Assembly: GCA_015680685.1 (NCBI GenBank)
Contig: MNCI01009586.1
Span: 60,727 to 124,726 of the forward strand
From: Gnetum montanum
Taxonomy: Eukaryota; Streptophyta; Gnetopsida; Gnetales; Gnetaceae
DNA length: 64,000 nucleotides
Direction: 5' to 3'
The position numbers and the translations under genes are program-made. Numbering within the stretch: the stretch's first letter is position 1; each line of letters opens with the position of its first letter. Shown here one piece after another: positions 52,999-64,000 of the stretch. Below the pieces are notes generated by a model. The model saw nothing but the letters and a program-made list of their open reading frames with translations. It made no database searches and was not told where the DNA came from.

Positions 52999-53204
52999 GT
53001 AATCAGCTCTCACAAATCATGGATCAGTCTACTTCTTAAGAATGAAAGTTTTACTGTTTATATATTTACATGATTCCAAACTTTGGTATCATCCTAAAGT
53101 CGAAGCCTAATCAACTATTGATGATTCACTCTGTAACGAAACTAACTAAGATGATAGTTTCTTTTTTTATTTGGAGAAAAATTTTGGGTTTTTTAATTAT
53201 AAAT

Positions 53205-53865
53205 TGTTATAATAGGAAGCCATAGTTTCAATAAAACAATAAGCAGATCTGATCTGAAAATACACTAGAGAAGCTCCGGAGAAATTATTAGAACATTGTA
53301 GATCTGAATAAAACATTAAAGACAGAAAATATCGTGCTGTAGCAGATCAAAATAGATGCTGTAAATCACTGAAAAACCATTGTAAACTCCAGCAAATGTT
53401 TGCTGTAAAAGCAGAATGAAAACAGTGAAAGAAAATAGCATAAGAGCACAACAATTTATGTGGTTCGGGCCCTTTTTACTCTACCTCCACAACAATGTTG
53501 ATCTGCCTTATGTTCTACTCAAATCTTAAGGACACAAGCCATCCTTATAGCTTTCCCAAGCACCCAATCTTTTACTCCAATAGATCTCAGATCTCAGAAT
53601 CTCGTCTCCAAGGTAAAACCTCAATACAATTCTTCCACATCAAGAACACACACTTAAAGGCTACCCCAAGCCTTCTATTTATAAAGAAACATTAGGACCA
53701 AATCCTAATCCTAACAGATGTGGGATAAAACACATCCCCACATAAACATCACTTTACAAACTGACCCTTTTTTTAATATCATTATTTAAAATGCAACATC
53801 CTTTTAAAAACATAAAAGAAAATACAACATATAATACTAATGTATTTGTCTTCATTTTTCCAACA
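53205..53865 (-). repeat. 3' LTR of the copia element
   Basis: 661 bp, about 90 percent alike to the 5' LTR by eye. It contains the common plant LTR block TTTATGTGGTTCGGGCCC. Confidence 0.93.
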
Positions 53866-53879
53866 AACTCCCCCTTAAG
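53866..53879 (-). other. Copia polypurine tract
   Basis: On the minus strand CTTAAGGGGGAGTT directly before the 3' LTR. Confidence 0.8.
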
Positions 53880-54010
53880 ACATATCCAACCAATCTTCAA
53901 GAGATGTGCACTTTTGATTAAGCTTCAACTATCCCAAGCTTCTTCCTACAAAAAATGTGTTTTTCAACTATCATTGGTTTTGTTAAAGCATCAGCAACAT
54001 TAAGTTTTGT

Positions 54011-57000
54011 ATGGACCTTTTGAACATGCATCAAGCCGTCCTCTATGATTTCTCTTATGAAGTGGAACTGGATATCTATATGTTTCCTGGCATGAAGGTA
54101 GAATTCTTTGCAAGATGGATTGCACTCAAACTGTCACAAAACACAACATACCGTTGTTGTTTTAGTCCAAGATATTGCAAGAATCTCTTCATCCATAACA
54201 TCTCCTTGCATGCTTCTGTGAGGGCTACATATGCTGATTCAGTTGTTGATAAAGTTACCAGTGGTTGTAGACATGACAACCAACTCACTGCTGCACCACC
54301 AAAAATAAATGTGTACCTTATAGTGAAACATCTTGTATCATGATCAGTAGCAAAGTTTGCATCTATAAAACCTTCAATGTGCAAATTAGCATCTCCAAAA
54401 CACAAACAATGTGTTTTTGTGCCCTTTAAATATTTTAGAATCCATTTAACAGCCAGCTAGTGATTCCACCCATAGTTGGTCATAAATCTACTAACTACTC
54501 CAACAACATAGGCAATATCAGGACGTGTACAAACCATGGCATACATCAATGACCCAACAACAAAAGTACATGGGACGTTTTTTACCTTTTCAAAGTCCTC
54601 TTTTGACTTTGGATAGTCCTCTAATAAATTAAATTGTGCTAAAAGAGGTGTACTTACAGGTTTTGCATCCTCCATGTTAAAACGTTTTAGAACTTTTCCA
54701 ATGTAATCTTCTTGACTCAGCCATAGCTTCTTCCTCTTTTTGTCCTTGTAAATATTCATTCCAAGAATTTTCTTTGCCTGTCCCAAATCCTTCATAGCAA
54801 ATTCTTTGCCCATTTCCAGGTTTAGATGTTTTATTTTTGCCATGTCATTTCCAGCAATTAACATATCATTAATATACAACAACAACACTGTAAACTTACT
54901 TGAAACATCTCCAGAAAAATACACATAGTGGTCCAGATTGTTTCTATGATAATTCAGCTTCTTCATGAAGGTATCAAACCTTTTATACCACTGCCTAAGG
55001 GCTTGTTTTAGACCATATAAGCTCTTTTTCAGTTTGCAAACCAGACCTGAACCTTGTTGTTTTTCATACCCTTATGGTTGTTTCATGTATATTTCCTCCT
55101 CCAAATCTCCATGGAGGAATGCTATTTTTATGTCAAGCTGTTCCAGTTCTAAGTCCATGTAGGCCACCAAAGATAGCACTAAATGTATAGAAGAGTGTTT
55201 TACCATAGGAGAAAAAATTTCTTGAGAGTCTATGCCTAGTTTTTGTGCATAGCCTTTAACCTCCAACCTGGCTTTGAAATGTTTTTTCCATTGGCCTCTG
55301 TTTTAATTCTGTATAGCCACCTGCACTCCAATGGTTTTCTCCGTTTTGGCAACTGAACCAGCTCCCACGTTTTGTTTTGCTGGAGTGATTCCCATTCATC
55401 ATTCAGAGCTGCCTTCCACTTTGCACCATTAGTACACATCATGGCTTCCTTCATTGTTTCCAATTCACCACTATCACTGTAAAGTACATAATTCAGCGAG
55501 GGAGAGTACCTGTCAGGAGGTCTAGTAGCTCTTGTTGACCTTCTAACCCAATGAGGCACATTTATAGCTTGTTGTTAATCATCTTCTTCCTCATTTCCTT
55601 GTTGTCCTCCATTTTCTCCTTGCTATCTTGAGTTCTCGGCTTGCTGCCATGTAATTTCAGCATGCTGTGCAGATCTGAAAAATCCATGAATTTTATCATT
55701 TTCAACTTCTTTAGACACCCTAAAAGGAGTTCTCATGCTATTTGAGTCATTGTTGTCCTTGTTTTTCGTTTGCAACTCACTAAACATCACATTTTTTCTG
55801 AATTTAACGCCCCTTGATCTTACTACATGTTTCAATTTAGGATCCCAAAGTCTGAATCCTAAATCATCTTCTCCATATCCAACAAATATGCAACGTTTAG
55901 CCCTATCTTGCAGCTTAGTTTTGTTCTCCTTTGGAATATGCATAAATGCCTTGCATACAAAAATTCTTAAATGACTATATGAAATGTCTTTACCTCTCCA
56001 AACAACTTCTGGAACAACATTATCAATTGAAGAATGTGGAGACCTATTTACCAAATATGTTGTAGTCTTAACTGCCCCTCCCCAAAACATCTTAGGTAGG
56101 CCAGCACCTAAAACCATTGTTTTAGCATGATCCAACAATGTTCTGTTGCATCTTTTAGCAACTCCATTTTCCTGTGGTGTACCAGGACGGGTACAAATGG
56201 TGCCTAATTCCTTTGCTGTTGCAGAAATCAGCAAATACTTTGGAAGTATAATCCCTACCGTTATCAGTTTGCAAACATTTTATTTTCAGACTTATTTAAT
56301 TTTCTACTCTTGCAACAAATGTTTTGAAAACTGAAAACACTTCATCTTTTAATTTCAGCATATAAACCCAAACCTTTCTTGTACAATCATCTATGAAAGT
56401 CATAAAATAAACAGATCCACCAAGAGAAATGGGAGTCATATGACTACAAACATCAAAATAAACCAATTCTAACTTATTTTTCTTTCTCTTGTCCAGATCC
56501 CTACTGAAGTTTACTCTCCTAGATTTTCCAACTAATTCCAACTAAACAATCTTTGCAATCAGTTTGGGCATAAGAAAATACATGAATGAGAGACTAATTT
56601 TGAAGTACCTTTAAGCTTGACTAGCCAATGTGTCCAAGACGTCTATGCCACACTTTCGAACTTTCTGCATCAGAAACTGCTGCAACAAAGTTACATGAAT
56701 CTGCCATCAATGTATATAAGTTGCCCTCCTTTCCTTTCAGAATGGTCATGATTCCCTTGGAAATCCTCCAATGTCCACCTCCACTACTGAAATTCAAACT
56801 TGAATCATTTAGCTATGGAACTGAAATAAGCTTCTTTGTGACTTCAGGAACATGTCTAACGTTATCTATTGTCACCTTTGGCATCCCTACTTGTTGTAGA
56901 CTTGTACTTCCAATTCCAGGAACTTTTGAAGCTTTTCCATTAGCAGCATATACAAAACCAGATTTAACTTCATGATAAGATGTAAAAACAAGACTTATTT

Positions 57001-57830
57001 GGACAAATGTGAAAAGAGGCACTTGAGTCAATCAACAAGATGTTACTGCTACGTCCATTTGCCACCATTGTACATAGTTCTTGAACCAAGAAACTAATGT
57101 TTTTGTCAATTGCATTTACCTCTAATGTTCTTTTTTCCGACTTCTCCTTTTTTTTATCTTTCTGTGCTTTCCATGCAAAGTAGTCCTTTTTCAAATAACC
57201 TTTCTTCTTACAGAACCAACACTCTTGAGTTTGCGTTTTGCCACGTGATACGCCTCTATTCTTGCTTCTTCCCCTACTTGGAAAATGTCTCCTACTTCTC
57301 CTTCTTTCCTTTGCTACATGAACTTTTTTAGATCTAGAAGACTATCTACTTTTCTTTTTGAATCTTGAAGGGTAGACATGACCTGTTCAAATGTCATAGA
57401 TGAAACACTCATAGAAGTAGTAATAGACCAAGAATCAGGTAAGGAGTTTAACAGAGCATATGATTTAACTAAATCTGGAATAACAATTTTATATTCGTCC
57501 AACTTATTTAGATTTCCCATCAACTTATCCAAATGATCTTGGAAAGACACATTAGATCTCTTATTGCATCTAAAACCTTTTTGATAAATATGAAAAGTAT
57601 TCAAACCTGATACTTTATCAAAACCTATTCTTCAACGTTTGCCACAGATGATGTGGATCCATATAAGGTTTAATTGATGCTAAGATCCCATTGCTTAGGG
57701 TTGGATGAATGAAAGATAATGTCGTAGTCTTAATTTTTTTCCAATCAACATTCGACATTCCTGCTGGTTGAGAGGGTTTTAGGGTCTCCTGGCACTCCTT
57801 TTGTGCTAAGACAGCCTTCATCAAAATGCT
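54011..57830 (-). pseudogene. Copia gag-pol polyprotein, broken
   Basis: On the minus strand from 57824: gag (MSNVDWKKIKTTTLSFIHPT, LNSLPDSWSITTSMSVSSM), a zinc knuckle reduced to CWFCKKKGYLKKDYFAWK (His and last Cys now Tyr), protease LLIDSSASFHI (usual DSG is DSS), GAG-pre-integrase (VWHRRLGHIG), integrase core (VYFDVCSHMTPISLGGSVYF, FMTFIDDCTRKVWVYML, GTPQENGVAKRCNRTLLDHA), RT (KWKAALNDEWESLQQNKTWE, EQLDIKIAFLHGDLEEEIYM), YxDD-box changed to YIND (LLLYINDMLIAG), and RNase H (TLSTTESAYVALTEACKEML, FCDSLSAIHLAKN). Lost catalytic residues, stops and frame breaks show it cannot encode active enzymes. It is opposite to the host gene. Confidence 0.95.
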
Positions 57831-57896
57831 CTAGACGTTCCAGTTCCTTCGTACCAACCTTTCTGTTGTTTGCAGCCTCTCCATCTCTTTAGATTT

Positions 57897-57909
57897 GGCT
57901 TTGATATTA
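57897..57909 (-). other. Copia primer-binding site (degenerate)
   Basis: On the minus strand TAATATCAAAGCC two bases after the 5' LTR, compared with TGGTATCAGAGC. The three differences within the site are all G to A. Confidence 0.6.
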
Positions 57910-57911
57910 GT

Positions 57912-58585
57912 TGTTATAATCAAAAGCAATAGTTTCAATAAAACAATCAGCAGATCTGATATAAAATACACTAGAAAAGCTCTGAAGAAATTATTAGAAT
58001 GTTGTAGATTTGAATAAAACGTTAAAGGCAAAAAAAATTCGCATTATAGCAAATCAAATAGATACTGTAAATTACTGAAAAACCATTGTAAACTCCAGCG
58101 AACGTTTGCTGTAAAAGTATAATGAAAACAACGAAAGAAAATAGCACAAGAACATAGAGATTTACGTGGTTCGGGCCCTTTTTACTCTACATCCATAACA
58201 ATGTTGATCCGCCTTTTATTCTACTCAAATCTTAAGGACACAAGCCATCCTTATAGCTTTTCCAAGCACCCAATCTGTTACTCCAATAGATCTCAAATCT
58301 CAGACTCTCGTCTCCAAGGTAAAACCTCAAGACACTGCTTCCACATCAAGAACACACACTTAAAGGCTACCCCAAGCCTTCTATTTATAAGGAAACATTA
58401 GGACCACATCCCAATCCTAATAGATGTGGGATAAAACACATTCCCACATAAACATCACTTTACAAATTGACCCCTTTTTTTATTTTTTATTTTTTATATC
58501 TTTATTTAACATGCAACAATCTTTTAAAAACATAAAAGGAAATACAACAAGTAATGCTAATGTGTTTGTCTTCATTGTTCGAACA
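57912..58585 (-). repeat. 5' LTR of the copia element
   Basis: 674 bp from TGTTATAAT to TTCGAACA. It matches 53205-53865 throughout, with a longer T/AT-rich stretch near 58475-58500. Confidence 0.93.
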
Positions 58586-58796
58586 TAAACAATTCACAAT
58601 GGCATATGTACAAGAGTAGATAATTATGAGGGGAGAAGAGCCCCCTTCAGAAACCAAATATGGGGGTTTGCGATAGCATTAGGGATGAAAAACATCCTAG
58701 ACTGACAGAAAAAAGAATGAACGTCAAGTTACGAAGCCCCTAGAAGCAAGATCAAAACACAAAGTCCTGTGTAGCACCCAAACACACCCCCTCCCC

Positions 58797-58800
<4 letters not shown>

Positions 58801-58842
<42 letters not shown>
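58801..58842. repeat. (AC)21 microsatellite
   Basis: 42 bases of alternating A and C after a C-rich stretch, within the 3' UTR of LINE-E. Confidence 0.98.
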
Positions 58843-58845
<3 letters not shown>

Positions 58846-58999
58846 GGGCTCAAGACCCCCTCGAAGTAACTTCACAAGAGTGAGGGCCATCTAGAACCAA
58901 AAGTAGACTCAAGAACAAAAACAAAATGGCAAAAATGACCCCCCACACCCTGGGCCCCACTCTCATCCAAGAAACAATGTTAGAGGTGTCTTGGCAGTC

Positions 59000-59240
59000 T
59001 TGTACAGGGGTTGTGAGCCCTTTCTTCCATGTGAATAACATCTAACACTACTCGGTGATGCTCGAAAATGACGAAAGCAACAGCTAGCTGGAATTCTTTA
59101 TATTTTTCTTCTTGTTGCATGGGTTGCTTAGTTCCCCTTGCCCCATCAGGATAAAGCTTGGCCACCAATTTCCTAATATATCTGCACAAGGCATGTCATG
59201 CGGTGTTGCTATTAACATCCATGATAACATAAGGGCAACA
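59000..59240 (-). pseudogene. LINE-E J-like domain, Y-P-D variant
   Basis: CPYVIMDVNSNTA (helix I; CPY at 59229-59237), a stop at a Trp/Gln-like site, HALCRYIRKLVAKLYPDGAR (helix II and loop; Y-P-D at 59145-59153), then EEKYKEFQLAVAFVIFEHHR and VVLD (helix III). This part looks more like a typical J domain than the younger copies (K-EF-A-x-x-VI-x-HR-x-x-LD). Because this LINE is distant from LINE-G, it shows the module is an old trait. Confidence 0.75.
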
Positions 59241-59632
59241 TCCCATTCATAGCCATTGGTGAGCATTGGTCTCATGTGCCTCATACTGGCTTTGCCTTAT
59301 TTGTTCTTCTTCTAGTATGTCTTGGCTTGTTGCTCTTGTTCTTCTTTAGGCTTTCTTTGTTGGGATTGTTCTTCTGTGCACATCTTCTCCTTGATCTGCT
59401 CACGTAGGGCATCCTCTAACTCGCTCCTTATGGTCACCTCCCTAAGGTCTTGTCGACATTTTTCTTCCTTGGCAGCCACCACGTGACACTAATTCTCTTG
59501 CTTGGCTTGTAGCAATTGCTCATGTTCCCATTTCTGCCACTTCACCTTAAAGGCAACCCTTTCCTTAGCACAAAAGTGGAGGCCCTAGCAAGCTCTTCTT
59601 CAAGTTTAGCTTATAGTTTTTGGCAGAGCACT

Positions 59633-60170
59633 TCAACACTCTACATGTCCATCTCTTGCAGGTTGGGTGGCTGATTCGTGTGACCGATTATTGCTTGTTA
59701 GACCCAAAACCCTCCCCACACCCCTCAAAACACTAGGCACGACTGTCATCAATGAGGAGGAAGTCCCCTTCTTAGGTTGGTGCTGTCCATACACCGCCAT
59801 GAGAGGAAAAGGTTGACAAGGAGGTAGGTCAAGTAGTTGGGCTGCCCTCCACAGTGCCAAAATCAACCTCGAGTGGTAGCCTTTGCACTCCTGGTGTAGC
59901 GAGGCCAAAAGGAATTTTGGGATGTTGACTTTGTGGCCAAGCTGCATACATGAAGGCAAAATGTGCCCCTTGGAGCTTCCAAACATTACCAAAATGCACA
60001 AAGTACTGGTCCACTAGCTCCGCCACATCTTGCCATAGTTGAAGCAGCTCAGATTTTAGAACTTGACCATTGCTAGTCTTGGGCATTGGCCTGTTGAAGA
60101 AACCTTCCGTATCTTGTAGGCCTTGGCTCATAGGTAATACTACCTCCTCATCCTTTGGCACCCCTAGATA
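59633..60170 (-). pseudogene. LINE-E PF20167-like domain
   Basis: Two overlapping frames (59829-60161, 59633-60001) read LPMSQGLQDTEGFFNRPMPK, LLQLWQDVAELVDQYFVHFG, LQGAHFAFMYA, then QLGHKVNIPKFLLASLHQEC and SRLILALWRAAQLLDLP. It is collinear with LINE-C residues about 105-205. A single frameshift at about 59940 separates the halves. Confidence 0.7.
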
Positions 60171-60999
60171 CCTGGCAATGGCTGCCTAGGTTAAGTTGAT
60201 GTGCATGCTGTGGAAAGTAGTGGACCCTCTACCTTTTGTAAAAGGCACCATTGGCCAGATCCAACTCTCCCACAAGCTGGGGTAGAAGGTTAGTCTAGCC
60301 TACCCTCGTGACCATTTCCCAGAGTACCTAGTTGCTCTGGAAGCCCTTGTAGGCCAGCTCATACATTAGTGTCAGTTCCATAGTAGCAATTGCCTCTTTC
60401 CACAACCACAACCCATGAATAGCAACTTGCACAAGTAGATGGAGTGACGTAGGTAGATGGAGTGACGTTGACCTAAAAATCAGGTCATTACGGATATGCT
60501 AGAGACACCAGAGAATGGTGGTGGTAGGCGTATCACCATGCAAGTGAATTGGTGGCTAGATGGTGGCCGCTCTCTAAACATTAGTTGTGAAAGGGTAGAG
60601 TTAAGTAAGTGGCAAATTGTTTCCGTCGTTGGGCCAGCAAGGGGATAGGTGTCATTTAAATGGGTGCCCCGTGGCCTCAGTAAAGATCTCACTAGTAGCG
60701 TGCCTTGGAAGATGAGTCAGAGAAAGCATTTGATTTTCTCCAGTAGGCACCCTGGCCATGCAGCCTGCCAACTAAGAATGTTAGGATACTTATGTTTAAT
60801 GATGTCTTGCGGTTGAACTTCCTGCATTCCCCATTGCATCACCTTATTCACATGGATGCAGAGGTTACGCCAGACGTGTGAGTCTCAGGTGTTCGCAACC
60901 CACGTTTGGTATTTATTCCTAACGATCAAAGTCCATTGGGCCAAACTCTCTTCCTGTTGCATGAATTTGTTTGTGAGACTTTGGTATCCCATTGTGATA

Positions 61000-62340
61000 G
61001 CGTTGTCAAACTTTAGGACTCCTAATCCTCCTACCAACTTTTGTTCTACAACTTTCTCCCAATAGACAAGGTGCAGTTGCTCATCCCCTTTTCCTCTAGA
61101 CTCGATAAAATTTCAAATGATCTGGTCTACTTTGCGAATAACTTCTTTTGGGGGCTAGCGATAGAGGCAACAAATCTAGCAATGGCAGCTGTGACAGAGG
61201 TGGCTAGGATAAATTTACCTTTCCTACTAAGGAAGCACAGGTCCAGTGCCCCACCCATTATTAAAGTTTTTGAATTAGTTTGATCCATGATGTTTTTCAG
61301 TCATAGGCATATGTTGGCATGCCAAGATAGGAATCCTGAATCATTCCTTGCAATATACCAAGTTCATGGCATACATGGTTTTTGATCCTTCCTTTTGTAT
61401 TGAAGAAGTATATCATCGATTTCCCTTTGTTGAGCTCTAGCCCCACCTCCTATGCTATCTTGTTGAGTGCCCTATTCATGGCTTGCGCTTGTGGGACAAC
61501 AACATGAGTCACTAGGATAGTGTGATCAACATAATGCCTGGTAAGGCAGTACACCCCAGCTATCTGCAGCCCTCTAACTCCCTCCATCCTACAACAAAGA
61601 TTCATAGTGTCCATGGTAATAATGAATAGGTATGGTGAGAGAGGTGTCCCTTGTCATAACCCTCTACCAGGGGAGGAAAAACTCCAAAACTGACCAGTGA
61701 TATCAAAGGAGTATGCTTCCATGACTTGTAGGTTAATACATAAGTTTACAAACTTAGGGTGACTTCCCTTTTTGAGCATAATGTCCATGAGGGCACTCTA
61801 ATGGGTAGTGTCATAAGCTTTTATGATATCTAATGTGACACACATACTTGGGAACTGAGTGTGCTGGATGGAGTGCATAACCTCTTGCAACAAAAGGATC
61901 TAATCATGTATAAATTTGCATTTTATGAATCCCACTTGTTGAGTTCCCACTAATGTTGGCATTAGTCGTTGTAGTTGTCGGACCAGAATTTTTGTGAAGA
62001 TTTTGAGAAGTGTTACAAATACTGATATGCCTAAATTGTGATGGCTTCGTTGGATTACTGGTTTTTGGAATAAGCACTATTTTGGAGCAATTAATCTTGT
62101 GAAGAACCTGTTGCCATTTGAGCATAAGGTTGAAAGTATCCAAAATATTTTGTTTGAGAATGTTGGCATACCCGTGACAAAATTCAATGGGCTACTCATT
62201 TGGCGTTGGGGGCCTAGCAATTTTGAGTGTTGTGATGGGCACAAGAAGCCTTTGTTTATCTACCTCCTTGACCACTTTTGGGATTGGGGTCGAAATGGGG
62301 GAAGTTCCCCCCCTTTCCAGATGTTGGACTAGCATTTTTG
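61000..62340 (-). pseudogene. LINE-E reverse transcriptase, inactive
   Basis: From the 5' side: MDTFNLMLKWQQVLHKINCS with KIVLIPKT, then a run of frames matching the palm, a G-RVMTRDTSLTIPIHYYHGH stretch (RQGD equivalent degraded), and the catalytic motif as HYVDHTILVT (second Asp now His). The thumb region has CFLSRKGKFILATSVTAAIA. Many stops are present. Confidence 0.82.
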
Positions 62341-62639
62341 CATCGCCTGAGCAATGTCTTTTGTAACATGAATAACACTTCATTCATGCAACATGTTATG
62401 TATCTTTTTGACCTCATTATTTGCTTTCGTGGCAATGAAGAAGTAAGTGTTCCTAGCTCCCTCCTTCAACCACCTGATTCGCAATCTCTACTTCTAGTAT
62501 TGCTCCTCTTCTTTCAGCAGTTCTTGTAGCTCAACCAACAACCTATACTCCTCTTCCACTAGCAATTTGCTTGCCTCCTAGCTATAGCTTGTACATCTGT
62601 TAGTTTTTGCTGAAGCTTGGGGTCGTTTGAGCAACCCCA

Positions 62640-63660
62640 CCACTAGGGGGACTCAAGGGTGGGGAAGCCCCCGAAACCCAAGGCCTTTTGACGGCGTGAG
62701 GCACCAACCTCAACGGCAGGTGCAGTGCAACCCTTTTGCCCCACCAATGTCCAGCCCTCCACATGTCCTGTTTGCTTTGGCTTAGTTGCCTTGGGGTAGA
62801 TCCTACATTTTGCGGCAACATGATTACTTTTCCCACAAATGGTACATGGACTTGTTACCCCATTCCATGCCACCATGGGCCTATCCATAGGCACATTCTC
62901 ATATTGTATAGTGATTATTTCCTCCCTGGAGGGCAAGTTTAGGATGACCTCCCACACAAGATCTTTGGTTGATAATGATCTCCATATGCAAAATCTTGCA
63001 TACCCCGTTCTTTCCTTCGATTCTGTGAACTTATCAAAGGTAATGAATTCACCAAAGAAACCCACTAGGATTTTCAAGAACTTCGTAGTCTAGAGCTCCC
63101 ACAACATCTCTGACACACACATCCACATAGAGGCTTGAGAGGAGATTCAGGTCCCAATGACCCCATCGGCAATTTGTGAGGGCCAGCCCTTTGACTCCAA
63201 AAAACTAGGGTCCTCCTAGCATCACCTGATCCTAGTCCTCCATCTTATGGAAGACAAACAATAATAGGTTGCTCACTAGAGACCTAACTTGCATGTTATT
63301 CACTCTCTAGGATGCATCCACCCACCTCTTGACTAGCTCCAACTTGGGCCTTGTGCAAGAGGAAACAAGCTTACCCACAAGGCTTAGCTCCATGGTGGGT
63401 AGCCCCTTTGACGGTGGCCCCCAGACCTGCAACCTGATGGTCTCTTCACTACGTGAACAAACGTTGATGCCCCCATTGTTGGGGTGCCAACTCACAAGCC
63501 CTCCCTTGTTTTCTTTGAATCCTAAAGCGCTAGTCTCCTTCTCTGGCCCATTGCCCTCTCCAAGGCAGTGGCTGTCCTTGCCTATGGAATCCTCACTCCC
63601 ATCTAGCTTGCCTTGTCGTTCCTCCATCCTCAAGTTCCCTGCACTCGAGTTCCTGCCCAT
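62640..63660 (-). pseudogene. LINE-E ORF1 (DUF4283-like plus intact CCHC knuckle)
   Basis: Starts at 63660 (MGRNSSAGNLRMEERQGKLD). It continues LSLVGKLVSSCTRPKLELVK, SLVSNLLLFVFHKMED, and in a second frame ILVGFFGEFITFDKFTESKE, TGYARFCIWRSLSTKDLVWE, VILNLPSREE. The zinc knuckle CTICGKSNHVAAKC has the full C-x2-C-x4-H-x4-C spacing. Only a few breaks are seen. Downstream the sequence passes within about 100 bases into the RT linker, with no endonuclease. Confidence 0.85.
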
Positions 63661-63778
63661 TTGATTGCAAGTCTATAATTTCCTGTTAGTGAAATCTTTG
63701 AAGAAAAGTGACATTTTGGTTTCTTTTAGTTCAGAGCATAGTTTGTTACCTTGACAGATAAGCTAAAATAGGGCCTCT

Positions 63779-64000
63779 TTTTTTTTGAATTTTTTTTGAG
63801 AGAATGTTTGGGATTGTATTACTGAAAATATAGTACAAGGAATTACAAAAAGTGGGTCAACAACGTTGGCGCATGCGGGGTGTGGTTACAGCCCAAAATC
63901 AACATGCCAAACTATGCATCAGTCCGACCACGCAAATGTCTTTTACCTTGATGAGACGCGATATGCACAAGCCGCGATATCGCGTCGTCCCCTGCGATGT
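63779..64000 (-). mobile_element. LINE-F: 3' end of another L1-type LINE (continues off the window)
   Basis: Plus strand T-runs at 63779-63801, then GAGAGAATGTTTGGGATTGTATTACTG and ATATAGTACAAGGAATTACAAA with GTGGGTCA, matching the LINE-C 3' UTR at 41310-41375 (ATATAGTACAGGAAATTACAAA, GTGGGTCATCAGC). Read on the minus strand this is a 3' UTR and poly(A) end. The GC-rich CGCGATATCGCG text at the edge is not interpreted. Confidence 0.8.

Larger units (their letters stand above)
53205..58585 (-). mobile_element. Ty1/copia LTR retrotransposon, complete but inactive
   Basis: LTRs at 53205-53865 and 57912-58585, each ending TGTTATAAT...ACA on the plus strand. Flanks TAAAT (53200-53204) and TAAAC (58586-58590) form a near-perfect 5-bp duplication. 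Minus-strand order is gag, protease, integrase, RT, RNase H, the copia order. Coding frames are split by stops and shifts. It sits in the 3' UTR of LINE-E. Confidence 0.95.
53160..63715 (-). mobile_element. LINE-E: old L1-type LINE lacking the endonuclease, interrupted by a copia element
   Basis: Minus strand. The 3' end (poly-T on the plus strand at about 53161-53168, then TTTGGAGAAAAATTTTGGG) is cut off from the body by the copia insertion at 53205-58585. From the 5' side: ORF1 (63660-62640), a deletion where EN should be, the RT linker (62530-62340), RT (about 62300-61000), PF20167-like domain (60161-59633), coiled coil (about 59640-59290), J-like domain (59240-59000). The J-like region keeps Y-P-D. 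LINE-E is more diverged than A, C and G, and AT-richer. Confidence 0.85.

Noticed and set aside
1-64000. CRISPR arrays, rRNA genes, prokaryotic operons or phage-like modules
   Set aside because: No regular short repeats with unique spacers, no rRNA blocks, and all coding evidence is plant nuclear gene or plant transposon.
63930-64000. CGCGATATCGCG-containing GC-rich text at the window edge as a regulatory site
   Set aside because: Too little sequence remains; more likely part of the LINE-F 3' region or its neighbour.
52999-64000. Further EPL exons in the last 11 kb
   Set aside because: The next expected motif (V-RNL-QAK) was looked for among plus-strand frames and not found; the space is filled by LINE-E, copia and LINE-F.

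Overview
The window looks like an intron-dominated part of a large seed-plant genome, most likely a gymnosperm and plausibly a conifer. Only one host gene is recognisable: a plus-strand enhancer-of-polycomb-like gene (EPL1 type). Eight coding exons, all in phase, are spread over about 42 kb (11172-52998), and the gene continues past the right edge. Two introns exceed 15 kb (21.4 and 15.4 kb) and the last one seen exceeds 11 kb. Introns this long, and a Penelope-like retroelement (a class reported in conifers), are the main clues to the organism. This assignment is inference.

Layout. 1-11.1 kb: AT-rich upstream DNA holding only decayed repeats (a SINE-like head near 6.6 kb, a LINE scrap at 7.2-7.5 kb, an RTE tail near 9.2 kb). 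11.2-12.7 kb: exons 1-3. Intron 3 (12.7-34.0 kb): a minus-strand LTR element without a recognisable pol (12929-18671) carrying a hAT-type MITE and a truncated LINE; two SINEs of one family; a complete LINE (A, 20773-27019); a Penelope-like remnant; an RTE remnant; and a short LINE (G) with an intact 252-codon ORF. 34.0-37.2 kb: exons 4-6. Intron 6 (37.2-52.6 kb): tandem repeats; LINE-B split by a complete LINE-C (14-bp target-site duplication); and LINE-D on the other strand. 52.6-53.0 kb: exons 7 and 8. Intron 8: LINE-E, interrupted by a complete but dead Ty1/copia element; then the 3' end of LINE-F at the right edge.

The most interesting finding is in the LINEs. They are plant L1-like (ORF1 with a DUF4283-like region and zinc knuckle; ORF2 with APE endonuclease, reverse transcriptase and zf-RVT). 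Downstream of zf-RVT they carry a long extension: a domain resembling the plant-transposon PF20167/plant-mobile type, an E/Q/R-rich coiled coil, and at the extreme C-terminus a J-domain (DnaJ/Hsp40-like) module. The clearest copy is in LINE-G, with CPYxxLGI, a basic helix II, HPD, and a helix III ending EEHRNTLD. Five other copies (A, B, C, E, H) keep the same module in various states of decay. I know of no described LINE with a J-domain, so this is the candidate undescribed system: a retrotransposon bringing its own Hsp70 co-chaperone.

All transposon copies except the short LINE-G ORF are visibly broken. The host exons remain intact.
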